Assembly: GCF_020400655.1 (NCBI RefSeq)
Contig: NZ_JAINRC010000030.1
Location: 1 to 64,000, forward strand
DNA length: 64,000 bases
From: Streptomyces spinosus
GTDB taxonomy: Bacteria > Actinomycetota > Actinomycetes > Streptomycetales > Streptomycetaceae
Reading direction: 5' to 3'
The position numbers and the translations under genes were made by a program. The notes beneath the pieces are model-generated. The model made no database searches. It saw nothing but the letters and a program-made list of their open reading frames with translations, and was not told the DNA's origin. Shown here one piece after another: positions 42,186 to 51,291 of the stretch; the stretch's first letter is position 1, and every line of letters starts with the position of its first letter.

Positions 42186-43040
42186 GTGACCCTGCGAAGA
42201 CCCATGCCCGGGGACCTTCCGGAAGCGCACCGGCGGCTGTTGGAGGAGCTGCGGCGGCTCAAGGGCCGCCACGGCTGGACCTTCGCCCAGCTCGCCCGGA
42301 AGACGGGCTACAGCGCGACCTCCTGGTACCGCTACCTGTCCGGCCGGACGATGCCGCCGTGGGAGGCCGTGGACGCCCTCGGACGTCTCGCCGCACAGGA
42401 GAACGGCCGGCTCCGGGCACTGTGGGAGGTGGCCGCGGCCCGGGAACAGGAGCCGGGACCGGCGCGGCTTCCGGACCGGGGCGAGGAGGCCGCACCGGTC
42501 GGCGCGGCCCCTCGTCGGCGATCCCGGACCACCATGCTCGGCGCTCTGCTGGGGACGGCGCTGCTGCTGGCCTCGTCGCTGGCTCTGCTGAGTCCCTGGG
42601 ACGGCGCTGGTCGCACGGCGTCCCGTGACCTGTCCCCTCAGGGGGCGCCGTCCGGTGAGCCCGAGTGACCCTGGCCGCTGCCCGCCGCGACCGGGACGGC
42701 ACCCGGCGTGCCCTGTCGCGGCGACGGCTGCCGGGGCCGGGACCCCTACCGGCTCGGCTGCGACCGGGGCGGTGTGCCGGTGCACGCGCTCAGCGCCGGG
42801 CACCACACGCTCACGCTCTGGTACAGCCCGCTCTGCCGTGCCGTGTGGGCCGAGGTGGTTCCCGGCGCCGGCACTTCACGGCTCACCGTCTCCACCGACA
42901 GCCGGGCGACGAGCGCGCCCGCCGGTGAGGCGCGCACCGGCATGCTGGGCGCGACGCCCGGCCGGGCCAGGGGGAGCGTGAACCTGCCCGGCCGTCAACT
43001 CGGTGTCGGCGCCCGCACCTCCTGGGTGGTGGATCAATGA
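42186..43040 (+). pseudogene. Membrane-anchored HTH/DUF2690 protein interrupted by an in-frame TGA
   Basis: A GTG-started frame (42186-42668) encodes an XRE-like HTH (LKGRHGWTFAQLARKTGYSA, WYRYLSGRTMPPWEAVDALG) and a membrane span (LLGTALLLASSLALLSPW), then stops at TGA 42666. In the same frame immediately after comes the extracellular DUF2690 domain: CRGDGCRGRDPYRLGC and HTLTLWYSPLCRAVWAEV, to 43040. A single nonsense change in the linker therefore splits the gene. The intact paralogue at 43670 shows the joined layout. Sequencing error or readthrough cannot be excluded. Confidence 0.8.
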
Positions 43041-43555
43041 CCGCCCCGGCAGACGTGCAACGTGGTCGTGTCGGTACGCAGCGGGCGGAAACGCCCTTCG
43101 TCGTACACCTCGTAGACACCCGCGCCGGTACGGCGCAGAGGCAGGGCGTACCGCTCGCCGGCGTACACCGTCCACGGCTGCCGGTAAATCAGCCTCGTGC
43201 CCGCGAAGCCGAAGGTCTGGGCCCCGGCGACCCCGTCCGCGACCAGGCCGTGGTTGCTCTGCCAGACACGCGTGGCCTCACGGGTACGGGCGTCGTAGCG
43301 GCAGGTGACCAAAGCCCGGGGAAGATAACCGTCCGCCCACAGCACGGACTGCCACAGGCCGACGAGATCACTGCGCGGATGCCCGCGGGCGTCGAGCAGT
43401 CCCTCGTCCCGCCAGTCGTCGCCGAGGGCGCCGCGGCCGGAGACGTACGACGCCGTCGGCCGGTCGGCGGCACTCGCCGGCACGGACGCCAGGAGGGCCG
43501 ATACGGCCAGGACGAGCGCCACGCGCAGCAGATGCGGTCCTCCGGCGACCTCCAT
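43034..43555 (-). CDS. Secreted peptidoglycan-binding-like protein
   Basis: 173 residues. A signal peptide ends near ASA at about residue 29. The middle carries a PG-binding-1-like unit: VGLWQSVLWADGYL, then TREATRVWQSNHGLVADGVAG and TFGFA, the usual WQ..NGL..DG..G pattern. The remaining ~50 residues are unassigned and end in CRGGH. No catalytic domain is present. It lies between the two DUF2690 paralogues on the opposite strand. Confidence 0.8.
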   Translation of the reverse strand: MEVAGGPHLLRVALVLAVSALLASVPASAADRPTASYVSGRGALGDDWRDEGLLDARGHPRSDLVGLWQSVLWADGYLPRALVTCRYDARTREATRVWQSNHGLVADGVAGAQTFGFAGTRLIYRQPWTVYAGERYALPLRRTGAGVYEVYDEGRFRPLRTDTTTLHVCRGGH

Positions 43556-43669
43556 GTCCCGCCCCTACCCGGCGGCGAGAAATGGCAAGCCATGCACTTC
43601 TGCGGCGAGAACCGGTGACCGTACCGTCGGCTCGGCGTGCAGTGCGCGGCGGACAGGGCGGGACGGGCG

Positions 43670-44584
43670 ATGGGGAAGTGGCGGGAGCTACCGCACGAGC
43701 TGGAACCTGATGTGCGGGCCTTGGTGGACCGACTGCGGGAGATGAAGGACGACAGCGGACAGAGCCTCGCGGCGCTGGCCGGGAGGACGCCGTACAGCAA
43801 GTCGGCCTGGGAACGGTACCTCAACGGCAGGAAGCTGCCGCCCCGGGAAGCCGTCGAGGCGCTGGGCCGGCTGACGGGCCGCGACATCGCACCCCTGACA
43901 GCCCTGTGGGAACTGGCGGAGCAGGCGTGGAACCGGCCGCGCCCGCCCGGCCCGGAAGCGGATCCCGGCGGACAGCCGGCGGCCGAGGCGGTGGAGCCGC
44001 CCGCCCGGCCCGCGCGCCGGAGGTCACCGGGCGCACGGCTGGCCGGTCTCCTCGTCGTCTCGGCCGCGGTGGCCGTCGGAGCGGCGGCCATCCCGGCCGC
44101 AGGCGGTCACGACGCCGGCCCGCACCGGAAACCCGGCACCACGGAGACATCGACGACCGCAGCGGAAGCCGATGTGGACACGCAGTGCTTCGCGGACGGC
44201 TGCGCCGGCCTCGACCCGAAGGACACCGGGTGTGCGGGTGACGCCTGGACCTCGGCCCTGGCCCGGGTGGGCCGGGTGTACGTCGAACTGCGCTACAGCA
44301 ACGCGTGCCGGGCCGCCTGGGGCCGCATCAGCTGGGGTCGTCCCGGCGACGTGGCGGAGGTGGTCCCGGCGCGCGGCAGGTCCCTGCGGGAGCGGGTGCA
44401 CTACGACACCGACGTGTACACCGCCATGATCCCCGCGTCCGACCCCTCCCGGGCGAAGGCCTGCACGCAACTGACCTCCGGCCGCCACGGCTGCACTCGG
44501 CCGGGCGGGCAACGGCACCTGCTGGAGCCCCCCGAGCCGTCGGCACCCGCCCCGCCCCGCCGGACCCCCGCCCACTCCGGCTGA
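43670..44584 (+). CDS. Membrane-anchored HTH protein with extracellular DUF2690 domain
   Basis: 304 residues. The HTH (MKDDSGQSLAALAGRTPYSK, WERYLNGRKLPPREAVEALG) is followed by a Pro/Ala linker, one membrane span (LAGLLVVSAAVAVGAAAIPA, near 125-145) and a Cys-rich outer domain: CFADGCAGLDPKDTGC, VYVELRYSNACRAAWGRI and KACTQL, the DUF2690 signature. Such proteins are common in Streptomyces and may sense the envelope, but no function is shown. It is the intact counterpart of the broken copy at 42186. Confidence 0.85.
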   Translation: MGKWRELPHELEPDVRALVDRLREMKDDSGQSLAALAGRTPYSKSAWERYLNGRKLPPREAVEALGRLTGRDIAPLTALWELAEQAWNRPRPPGPEADPGGQPAAEAVEPPARPARRRSPGARLAGLLVVSAAVAVGAAAIPAAGGHDAGPHRKPGTTETSTTAAEADVDTQCFADGCAGLDPKDTGCAGDAWTSALARVGRVYVELRYSNACRAAWGRISWGRPGDVAEVVPARGRSLRERVHYDTDVYTAMIPASDPSRAKACTQLTSGRHGCTRPGGQRHLLEPPEPSAPAPPRRTPAHSG

Positions 44585-45139
44585 GCGGACCGAACGGACA
44601 CGTGCCGCCGTGAAGGCGCGCTCCGGGTGATGAGAGGGCCGGATGGCGGCGTGTACCGGAGACAGCCCGGATGAGGCGGACGCGAACACCTCACCCGCCC
44701 ACTGCCGAGGCGGGCGCGGGCGCAGCCGGTCCCGACCAGGGCGGCCTTCACGGCCTTGAACCTGTGGCAGGCTCGGGCAGCCCTGCTCGGAGGCGGACAG
44801 CAGTCCGTCCCCACGGTGTGCCGTGGGGACGACTCGGCAGGCTCTGGGACAGGGAGAATGCAACCGTGTCCCAGGCCGGCTGCTCGGGCGACGGCCGGGT
44901 CGACAGCGCCCTCCAGCCGGGCGAAGGTGACCGCTCGGCCCACGATGGCGGCACTCTCGACCGCGGGTGGCCGGACCGATGAAACGGCCGGCGGGCCTGG
45001 GTCCCGACAGGATGACCGGCGTCCCTGACCCCTGGCGATCCGGGATCACCACACCGCTGCGCGGCGGGTGGACACGGTCAGCGACGCGGTCCCCTCCCTC
45101 GGCCGGCCGAGGGAGGGCCGGGGAGGGGACCTCCGGGGA
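44585..45139. other. 555-bp intergenic region
   Basis: No recognisable gene. Contains the terminator at 45092-45117 near its right end. Confidence 0.5.
45092..45117. terminator. Palindromic terminator of the small secreted gene
   Basis: Perfect palindrome with arms CCCTCCCTCGGCC and GGCCGAGGGAGGG, 23 bp past the minus-strand stop codon at 45140. Confidence 0.6.
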
Positions 45140-45538
45140 TCAGGCCGTGTCGTAGTGCCAGTCCCCGCAGTCGAAGATCTCGCCGGTACTCGCGTGCCCG
45201 AAGCAGGCTATGTAGGCGACGTCGACACCCTCACCGATCGAGTAGTTCTTCGTCACCGGGCTTCCGCTGTAGCCGTTGGAGTTCCAGACCCAGCCCTCGT
45301 CGTGCCAGGAACCGTTGTAGTAGTACTGAAGGTCCCCGACGGTCGACTTTCCGTCCGAGGCGTAGTCGTGCACGGTGAAGTACTCGCCGTCGGACGTGAA
45401 GTTCACCTCCGAGGCACAGGTCGTCGCGCACACCGATCCGCTCGCCAACGCCGGTCCGGCGGTGATCAGCGTGGCCGCCGTGGCCAGACCGAGCGTGCCG
45501 AGGACCATGCCTGCCCTCGTCCGCATTCCCTTCCCCAT
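45140..45538 (-). CDS. Small secreted protein of unknown function
   Basis: 132 residues with a clear signal peptide (RTRAGMVLGTLGLATAATLI, ending PALAS). The mature ~98 residues are acidic, rich in Tyr, Asp and Gly, and carry four Cys (VCATTC, then IACFGH and FDCGDW) that may form two disulphides. I do not recognise the family. A terminator-like palindrome follows. Confidence 0.75.
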   Translation of the reverse strand: MGKGMRTRAGMVLGTLGLATAATLITAGPALASGSVCATTCASEVNFTSDGEYFTVHDYASDGKSTVGDLQYYYNGSWHDEGWVWNSNGYSGSPVTKNYSIGEGVDVAYIACFGHASTGEIFDCGDWHYDTA

Positions 45539-46406
45539 TGCTTCCCCCTCCTGTCGAGGTCCGTCTGCTGACGGGAGCCACCATGCGCGCCGATCCGGCT
45601 ACCGCGACACAGGCTTTCGCCAGGTGGCGACTTCGTGGGACGTCCCAGCTTGTGAGCTGCGAAGACGCATGTCTCACCGACGGCCGTGCGGGACGACGCC
45701 CGTCGATGACACCCGCGATCCCCGGCCGATCACGCCGGCTTCGCCCTCCCGGCGGGCGTAACGCGGCTCCACCTCCTCAGGCACGGTGCCGTCGTACTCG
45801 CCGCAGCACCCACCCAGGCAGGGAGCGCGCTCGACTGCCGGTGCCGGCGCTGTACGTCTGACCGGCTGGCCGGCCAGCCCTCGCGACCCGGACTACCGGC
45901 GTGCCAAGGCCGGGCCGCCGGCTCGGTAACCCGCTGAGGGAGCCGGCATCCGGCTCGTTCACCCGCACCCGTCAGGTCCGCGGGCGATCACTTACCAGCG
46001 GCTCGTCCGCTGGTGTGGGCCTGTAGCGGCGTGATCGCCAGGCCGTGTCCGTACTCACGGGCCATGTCCATGGGGGTGGGGCCGGGTGGGTCTGCGAGTT
46101 CCGGATCAGCCCCGAAGGCCGGCAACACGGCCGTGGTGCGCACCGTCAACGGCTGACCGCTCTGCAGGGAAGCATCACCCTCCACGTCGATCGCGTGCGT
46201 CAGCAGGGTCACGTCGCCGAAGACCTCGTCGGGATCACCACCAGCAGGCCGGCGACCGGGCCAGGGCCTCGGTGTCCGCCTGCTCGACCGTTTCATGCGC
46301 GGGTGTCCTTTTCCGGACCACGAGGTCGTCCTTGGCTGTGCCTGGCTCGGGGCCGGGTCGGCTTCGAGGGCTCGCCGGCCGTTGCCGGTGACGGGCCTCA
46401 ACGTCT
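45539..46406. other. 868-bp region with a decayed gene fragment
   Basis: Apart from the ankyrin-like remnant at 45988-46260 nothing can be supported. The tract 45550-45980 carries no gene-like pattern. Confidence 0.45.
45988..46260 (-). pseudogene. C-terminal fragment of an ankyrin-repeat protein
   Basis: About 85 codons ending at 45988 read DPDEVFGDVTLLTHAIDVEG, SGQPLTV, FGADPELADP and TPMDMAREYGHGLAITPLQ, which follow the ankyrin pattern (G-TPL--A---GH---A--L). The 5' half is missing: upstream the frame turns into Arg/Pro-rich shadow sequence without a start. Probably a truncated gene. Confidence 0.5.
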
Positions 46407-47741
46407 TCATTTGTGATCGCGCAGGAAGGCAGGGATCTCGTCGCGGGTCGGGTAGTTCGGCAGGGGGGCCGGCTTGTCCCGAAGGAACGCGGTGATGACG
46501 GCGGCGGCTCGGTCGTTGTTGTCGTCCAGGCCGTTCCACATGTGGTGTCCGACTCCGGGCATGTACTGCGTGCGCTGGATGGCGGGGTCATTGGCAAGGA
46601 CGGCGGTCTCCCATTGACGGATCTGGGAGGAGCATTCGGCGATCATCAGCATCGCGGGGGTCCGGGACTGCCTCAGTTGTGAGGCGATGGAGGGTGAGTC
46701 CTTGACCGTCTGCTGGATGCGGAGGCTGGCGGCGGGGCTGAAGGAGAAGTTCTGTGCGGTGTCCTCGGCGGGGATGCGGTGCGCGTCACGGGCGCAGTAC
46801 GCGGATGCGGTGTCGCTGCCGAGGTCCGCGGCGGTGAAGGCGTTGTCGCCTTCGGCCTGTCCGATCAGTCCGGTGCCGGGGCTGAGGAGTCCGAGTCGCA
46901 TGAGGCCGAATGCCACGGCGTACCGGGGGACGTGTGTCGATCGCGGTCCGGTCCGGGCCGGCGCGAGTCCGCGTGCGGATTTTCGGCCCTTGTGCCCCGT
47001 GATGTGTGCGGAGGGGCCGTCCATGGGGCCGGGCTCGGCGATGATCGCCCGGTGCAGGCGTGCGGCGACGCTCGGGTCGGTCAGGGCTCGGGTGAGCACG
47101 GCCCCGCCCGAGGAGAAGCCGAGGATGTCGACCTTGCCTTTGTTCAGGCGGTCGATGAAGGCGGCAAGGTCGCTGACCGGCCTGGAGATCGTGTACTGGC
47201 CCATGGGGAGCAGATCGCTGCGTCCGCCGCCGGCCTGTTCGTAGGCGTAGACGTCGTAGCCCTGGCGGGCCAGGAGTTGCAGGAACCGGTGGTCGAGTAC
47301 CGAGATGCCACGGACCGGTCCGCCGTTGAGGTACACGAGCGGGATGGGATGCCGGGGGCTGGGGTGCGCGGGCGGGTAGTGGTACACCGCGACCCGGCTG
47401 CCCGTGCTCAGGCTCCAGTGCTGCGTGGTCACGAAGGGCAGCGCGGGCGGGTACCGCCGGGCCGTCGGCACGGTCGGGATGCAGACCGATGCCGTCAGCG
47501 CCGCCGCGACAGCCACCGGCAGGAACGGCACGAGCCGCGCCGGCCACGTGCGGCGCCGACTCCGCCACGTCGCGAGGACAGCCCCGACTCCAAGGGTCGT
47601 CAACCATGCGGCGAGCCCCGAGCCTGCCCCGTCTGTGAGGGTGATCAGCGCGAGAAAGACGACGACCAGCATCACGACGGCGGCCAGGGCCAGCAGTAAG
47701 CGTCCGGTGAAGCGGACGAGACGTATGGCGGATGTGGGCAT
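46407..47741 (-). CDS. Membrane-anchored alpha/beta hydrolase
   Basis: 444 residues. Three hydrophobic spans lie in the first ~95 residues (LLLALAAVVMLVVVFLALI, then AAWLTTLGVGAVLATW, then LVPFLPVAVAAALTASVCI), followed by an extracytoplasmic hydrolase domain: VYLNGGP (oxyanion hole), YEQAGGGRSDLLP, the nucleophile elbow LGFSSGGAV and a terminal MPGVGHHMW with the catalytic His. The arrangement resembles proline-iminopeptidase-like enzymes. It is divergent from a TetR gene with a 22-bp palindrome between them. Confidence 0.85.
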   Translation of the reverse strand: MPTSAIRLVRFTGRLLLALAAVVMLVVVFLALITLTDGAGSGLAAWLTTLGVGAVLATWRSRRRTWPARLVPFLPVAVAAALTASVCIPTVPTARRYPPALPFVTTQHWSLSTGSRVAVYHYPPAHPSPRHPIPLVYLNGGPVRGISVLDHRFLQLLARQGYDVYAYEQAGGGRSDLLPMGQYTISRPVSDLAAFIDRLNKGKVDILGFSSGGAVLTRALTDPSVAARLHRAIIAEPGPMDGPSAHITGHKGRKSARGLAPARTGPRSTHVPRYAVAFGLMRLGLLSPGTGLIGQAEGDNAFTAADLGSDTASAYCARDAHRIPAEDTAQNFSFSPAASLRIQQTVKDSPSIASQLRQSRTPAMLMIAECSSQIRQWETAVLANDPAIQRTQYMPGVGHHMWNGLDDNNDRAAAVITAFLRDKPAPLPNYPTRDEIPAFLRDHK

Positions 47742-47763
47742 AGCGGACCTCCAACAGTTTCAG

Positions 47764-47785
47764 AACGTCGTTTCAAAACGACGTT
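47764..47785. promoter_or_regulatory. 22-bp TetR operator palindrome
   Basis: Perfect arms AACGTCGTTT and AAACGACGTT around a central CA, between the divergent hydrolase and TetR genes and only 24 bp from the TetR start codon. The A+T-rich setting suits a promoter overlapped by an operator. Confidence 0.8.
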
Positions 47786-47809
47786 ACCAAAGAGGGTAGG
47801 CTGCTGACC

Positions 47810-48427
47810 GTGGGTAGGCCGAGAACAAACGACGAGGCCGTCAAAGAGCGGCTTGTGGAGTGCGCGACCGAGATGCTCGCCAGCCGTCCGCGGGAGTCGC
47901 TCACGGTCCGCGCCGTGGCCGCCGCTGCCGAGGCGTCGACGACGGCGGTGTATTCCTTGTTCGGTGGTAAGGACGGACTGATCGGTGCGGTGCGCGACAG
48001 AGCTGTCGCCGGCCTGTTCCAGGACCTGTCGGCGGCGCAGACCTCCGCGGACCCTCTCGCCGACCTCTACGCCCTGGCCGTCGCCTATCGTCGTTGGGGG
48101 CGCGGACACAGCCACCTGTACACGGTGCTGTTCGGTGGTGTGCAGTCCTTCGACCCGTCGGGGGAGGTCGGTGCCGTTGACCCGATCCGTCCGCTCCTCG
48201 CGGCGATCGATCGCGCGTTGGCGGTGTCTGTCCTCGCCGGCGACGCGACGGCGATCGCCCTGTCTATCTGGGCCACCCTGCACGGGCTCGTGACTCTTGA
48301 ACTGGCTGGGGCTCTCGACGCCGCCACGGCCGAGGCCGCATTCCGATCGGCGATTCACGCCACGTTGCGCGGGTGGGCGACCCCGGCGGTGTTCCGCAGC
48401 CTTCGCGAAACCGAACTCGCTCCCTGA
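47810..48427 (+). CDS. TetR-family transcriptional repressor
   Basis: 205 residues from GTG 47810. The HTH is plain: RPRTNDEAVKERLVECATEM, then LTVRAVAAAAEASTTAVYSLFGGKDGL. The C-terminal domain resembles the TetR_C_13/WHG type (YRRWGRGHSHLYTVLFGG). It very likely represses the divergent membrane hydrolase and itself through the palindrome at 47764. Confidence 0.9.
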   Translation: MGRPRTNDEAVKERLVECATEMLASRPRESLTVRAVAAAAEASTTAVYSLFGGKDGLIGAVRDRAVAGLFQDLSAAQTSADPLADLYALAVAYRRWGRGHSHLYTVLFGGVQSFDPSGEVGAVDPIRPLLAAIDRALAVSVLAGDATAIALSIWATLHGLVTLELAGALDAATAEAAFRSAIHATLRGWATPAVFRSLRETELAP

Positions 48428-48432
48428 CAGGA

Positions 48433-48636
48433 TCAGGGCCGGTCATCCGGGCCTGCCCGGTCCTGGCGCGGGCGGGGTGCGTGGTCGGTGAAGACAGGCA
48501 TGCCAAGGTCGATCAGCCGTGGCCGACCATCGGTTGGAGATCGCTTCAGGCTGTTGAGCTTGGCCATCGCAGCGTCGAAACTGACCTGGAGTCCCTCGAC
48601 CTCGCCGAGCCAGCCGTTGGCGCGGGACTCGCGGAT
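48433..48636 (-). pseudogene. C-terminal remnant of a site-specific recombinase
   Basis: The minus-strand reading SLERIRESRANGWLGEVEGL, then AMAKLNSLK and LIDLGMPVF, resembles the tail found in Streptomyces integrase/recombinase proteins. Upstream it runs into the antisense of a transposase fragment, so the 5' part is lost. The family link is from memory of such tails and is moderate. Confidence 0.4.
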
Positions 48637-48792
48637 GCGTTCGAGGCTTACAAGCAGCGCAACGCCGTCGAACGGTGCATCAACCGACTCAAGCGGTGGC
48701 GCGGCCTGGCCATGCGAACCGACAAGCTCGCCATCGTCTACCAGGCAGCACTCCACCTCGCCGCCATCCTCATCTGGGCCCGGGTCGCGTAA
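48637..48792 (+). mobile_element. 3' remnant of an IS5-family transposase
   Basis: Fifty-one codons ending at TAA 48792 read FEAYKQRNAVERCINRLKRW, RGLAMRTDKLAIVYQAAL and HLAAILIWARVA, the C-terminus of IS5-type DDE transposases (the catalytic Glu lies in the VERC region). Everything 5' of about 48637 belongs to another gene remnant, so the element is truncated and inactive. Confidence 0.75.
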
Positions 48793-48834
48793 TTGGAGAG
48801 GCACACCCTCAGGCCAGCGTGACAACATGCGGCA

Positions 48835-49228
48835 ATGGCTTTCCGACACCCCGACGGCGACTACACGATCACCGCGATGTACTCCGTGCCCGATGACGCC
48901 TGGTACTTGGAACTGGACCTTGCCAGGCACGGGAGGTGCAGATCTCTTCGTCGACCTGGTGCATGAACCAGCGCATGACCTCAGGGGAACTTCCCCGATG
49001 CGGCTGAGGCCTGAACTCGTTGAGATCATTTACCAAATCCGTCAGGAGCACATGGGCGCCGTAGACGATGACACCTTCCCTCATGTCCTGGCGGAGGTGC
49101 GTGCCACGGTCCTCGAGGCAGACCTCCCTGCTGTTCTAGAGGCCGCCTTCGGGCGGAATCCTGACGGCACCACCATGGACCATCCGCAAGCGCCCCGGCC
49201 AGCGGATAGTCAAGGAGACAGGGCCTAG
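48835..49228 (+). pseudogene. Possible frameshifted hypothetical gene
   Basis: ATG 48835 opens a frame reading MAFRHPDGDYTITAMYSVPD, then DDAWYLELDLARHG, but it ends soon after; a second frame then continues with LFVDLVHEP, MRLRPELVEIIYQIRQEHMG and VRATVLEADLPAVLEAAFGR to the stop at 49228. Joined near 48935 they would make a ~125-residue protein. I do not recognise a family, and this may be two unrelated frames. Confidence 0.35.
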
Positions 49229-49390
49229 GCCGACTGGGGGCCGCACCGTGGCCCGGCGAGTCGCTCGGTAGTCCGGTCGACACCTCAGTGCTGCTCACCA
49301 CGACATCCAACCGCCCCCATCCCACGCCCGCCAGCGACTACCTACGCGATCAGTCACCATCGGGGGTCAGTCACCAGTGGGCATGGAAGC

Positions 49391-49930
49391 TCAGTCGTGC
49401 GGCGTGAGTGGGGACCGCAGGCCGAGCCACTGCTCGGCGCCCCAGGCGTGGAACCGCTCCACCTTGGTGAAACCCAGCTTCGCTGCGAGGCGCATCGAGG
49501 CGACGTTGGCGGTCTGGGTGTGGAGCACTACCGGCTCGCCGGGAAGGGCGCCGTCGAACCAGTCGAGTGCCGCTGTGCAGGCCTCGGTGGCATACCCGGA
49601 TCCCCAGGCGTGCGGCAGGAACAGGTAGCCGAGATCCACCTTCCCCGCAGCAGCGGGGCGACCGTCCTCCGGTGCTCTCCGGAGCAGGATCTGGCCGATC
49701 ATCGCCCCGTCGAGTTCGACGACGAAACTGCCGGGCCGCCGCCCGGGCACCTCGGGCATCTCGCGCTCCAGCTCGTCACGCGGCCGGGGACCGCCAAGGT
49801 AGGTGTGCACCTCCGGCGAGGCGTACAGATCGATGAACGCCGCTCGGTCCCGGGCATCGGGTTCACGGAGCACGAGACGCTCGGTCTTGATCGGGGAAGG
49901 CGGCCAGACGACGGGTCCCAGTTCACTCAT
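49391..49930 (-). CDS. GNAT-family N-acetyltransferase (RimJ/RimL-like)
   Basis: 179 residues from ATG 49930. KTERLVLREPDARDRAAFID is the usual opening of ribosomal-protein or small-molecule acetyltransferases; DLGYLFLPHAWGSGYATEAC is the acetyl-CoA-binding R/Q-x-x-G-x-G/A region in its modified form, and TANVASMRLAAKLGFTKVER completes the fold. Cytosolic, substrate unknown. The upstream in-frame sequence to 50533 is repeat-rich and not part of the protein. Confidence 0.88.
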   Translation of the reverse strand: MSELGPVVWPPSPIKTERLVLREPDARDRAAFIDLYASPEVHTYLGGPRPRDELEREMPEVPGRRPGSFVVELDGAMIGQILLRRAPEDGRPAAAGKVDLGYLFLPHAWGSGYATEACTAALDWFDGALPGEPVVLHTQTANVASMRLAAKLGFTKVERFHAWGAEQWLGLRSPLTPHD

Positions 49931-50421
49931 ACCGGCCAACCAATCAGCAGGCCCGGCGACGATCAAGGTTCGCGGACCGATCAAGCCAACAACCCGAGCT
50001 TCGCCTGCACCGCCGGGCTGTGCCGGCCCGATCCGATCCACCCGCCAGTCACCAGGCATCGCCGAACCACCGTCCCGCTGGCCCGCACACCGGACCCGCT
50101 GCCCCGCCGGCACAGGACCACGGCCTTCGTACTGCGGGCCGAGGCTGCCGTTCGGCCGCAGGCTGCCGTTCGGCCGCCTCAGGCTGCCGTTCGGCCGCGA
50201 CTGAGCGCCCCCGCCACCTCGCTGACACCGCTGGCGAATAGGGCAGTTGTGTCCACGGGACCTACGGGGGCATGAGGAAGGCTGTGCCGGTCGGCACTCG
50301 TCGGTGAACGGGGCCGGCTTGCGCAGCCTGTTGGCCCGGCGCTCCTTGGGTGCGAGTACGGGGTTGTCCTGGGCCGATAGGTGCCGTGGCGGTGCGTCAG
50401 GGAGTGCGGGAGGTGCGGGCC
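49931..50421. other. 491-bp intergenic region with 18-bp repeats
   Basis: No gene supported. Holds three copies of an 18-bp repeat (50142-50198) and, at its right end, the ribosome binding site GGAGG of the next gene (50409-50413). Confidence 0.5.
50142..50198. repeat. 18-bp direct repeat, three copies
   Basis: AGGCTGCCGTTCGGCCGC at 50142-50159, 50160-50177 and, after CTC, 50181-50198. The first 14 bases recur at 51463-51476, on the far side of the hydrolase gene. Confidence 0.9.
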
Positions 50422-51291
50422 TTGTTCGAGGGCTTTGAGACCAGGCGGGTTCAGGTCGGTGAAGCGTCGATTTTCGTTCGCTACGGCGGGGAAGGGCCGC
50501 CGGTGGTGCTGCTGCACGGCCACCCTCGGACATCTGCGACCTGGCATCGCGTCGCCCCGCTCCTCGTCCGACAAGGTTTCACGGTGGTCTGTCCTGATCT
50601 GCGGGGGTACGGCCGGTCCACCGGTCCCGCGCCCACCGCGGACCACGCGGGATTCTCCAAGCGGGCTGTCGCTGGTGACGTGGTGGAGGTGATGCGCTCC
50701 CTCGGCCATACCCGGTTCGCGCTAGCCGGGCACGACCGCGGAGGCAGTGTCGCGCTGCGTCTTGCACTCGATCATCCCGACGCGGTCTCGCGGCTGGCGC
50801 TGATCGACTGTCTGCCCCTCACGGAGCACTTGTCCCGCATCACGACGGAGTTCGCCACGCAGTGGTGGCACTGGTTCTTCTTCGCCCAGCCGGACATTCC
50901 CGAGCGGGTCATCAACGCCGATCCGGACAGCTGGTACCGCGGTGACCCCCAGAGCATGGGGCAGGAGAACTATGACGAGTGGCGCGCGGCCACGAGAAAC
51001 CCCGACGTGGTGCGGGCGATGCTGGAGGACTACCGGGCCGGTCTCACCATCGACCGGCGGCACGAGGAGGACGACCGCGCGGCCGGGACACGGATCCAGT
51101 GCCCGGCACTGATCCTCTGGTCGCTCCGGGACGACCTCGAGGACCTGTACGGGGACCCGGTGAAGATCTGGCGGCAGTGGGCACCGGACGTACGCGGCTA
51201 CGGCATCGACTCCGGGCATCACGTGGCCGAAGAGGCTCCTGAAGCACTCGCCTCTTCCCTTGCGGACTTCCTCGCCGGACGACCTCGGTGA
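50422..51291 (+). CDS. Alpha/beta hydrolase, haloacetate-dehalogenase-like
   Basis: 289 residues if translation starts at TTG 50422, which has GGAGG 8 bp upstream and gives the usual beginning (M)FEGFETRRVQVGEA; longer GTG starts exist. VVLLHGHPRTSATWHRVAP is the oxyanion region, AGHDRGGSVALRLALDHP carries the Asp nucleophile, and IDSGHHVAEEAPEAL the catalytic His. WWHWFFFAQPDIPERVI is characteristic of fluoroacetate/haloacetate dehalogenase relatives. The true substrate is not known. Confidence 0.85.
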   Translation: MFEGFETRRVQVGEASIFVRYGGEGPPVVLLHGHPRTSATWHRVAPLLVRQGFTVVCPDLRGYGRSTGPAPTADHAGFSKRAVAGDVVEVMRSLGHTRFALAGHDRGGSVALRLALDHPDAVSRLALIDCLPLTEHLSRITTEFATQWWHWFFFAQPDIPERVINADPDSWYRGDPQSMGQENYDEWRAATRNPDVVRAMLEDYRAGLTIDRRHEEDDRAAGTRIQCPALILWSLRDDLEDLYGDPVKIWRQWAPDVRGYGIDSGHHVAEEAPEALASSLADFLAGRPR

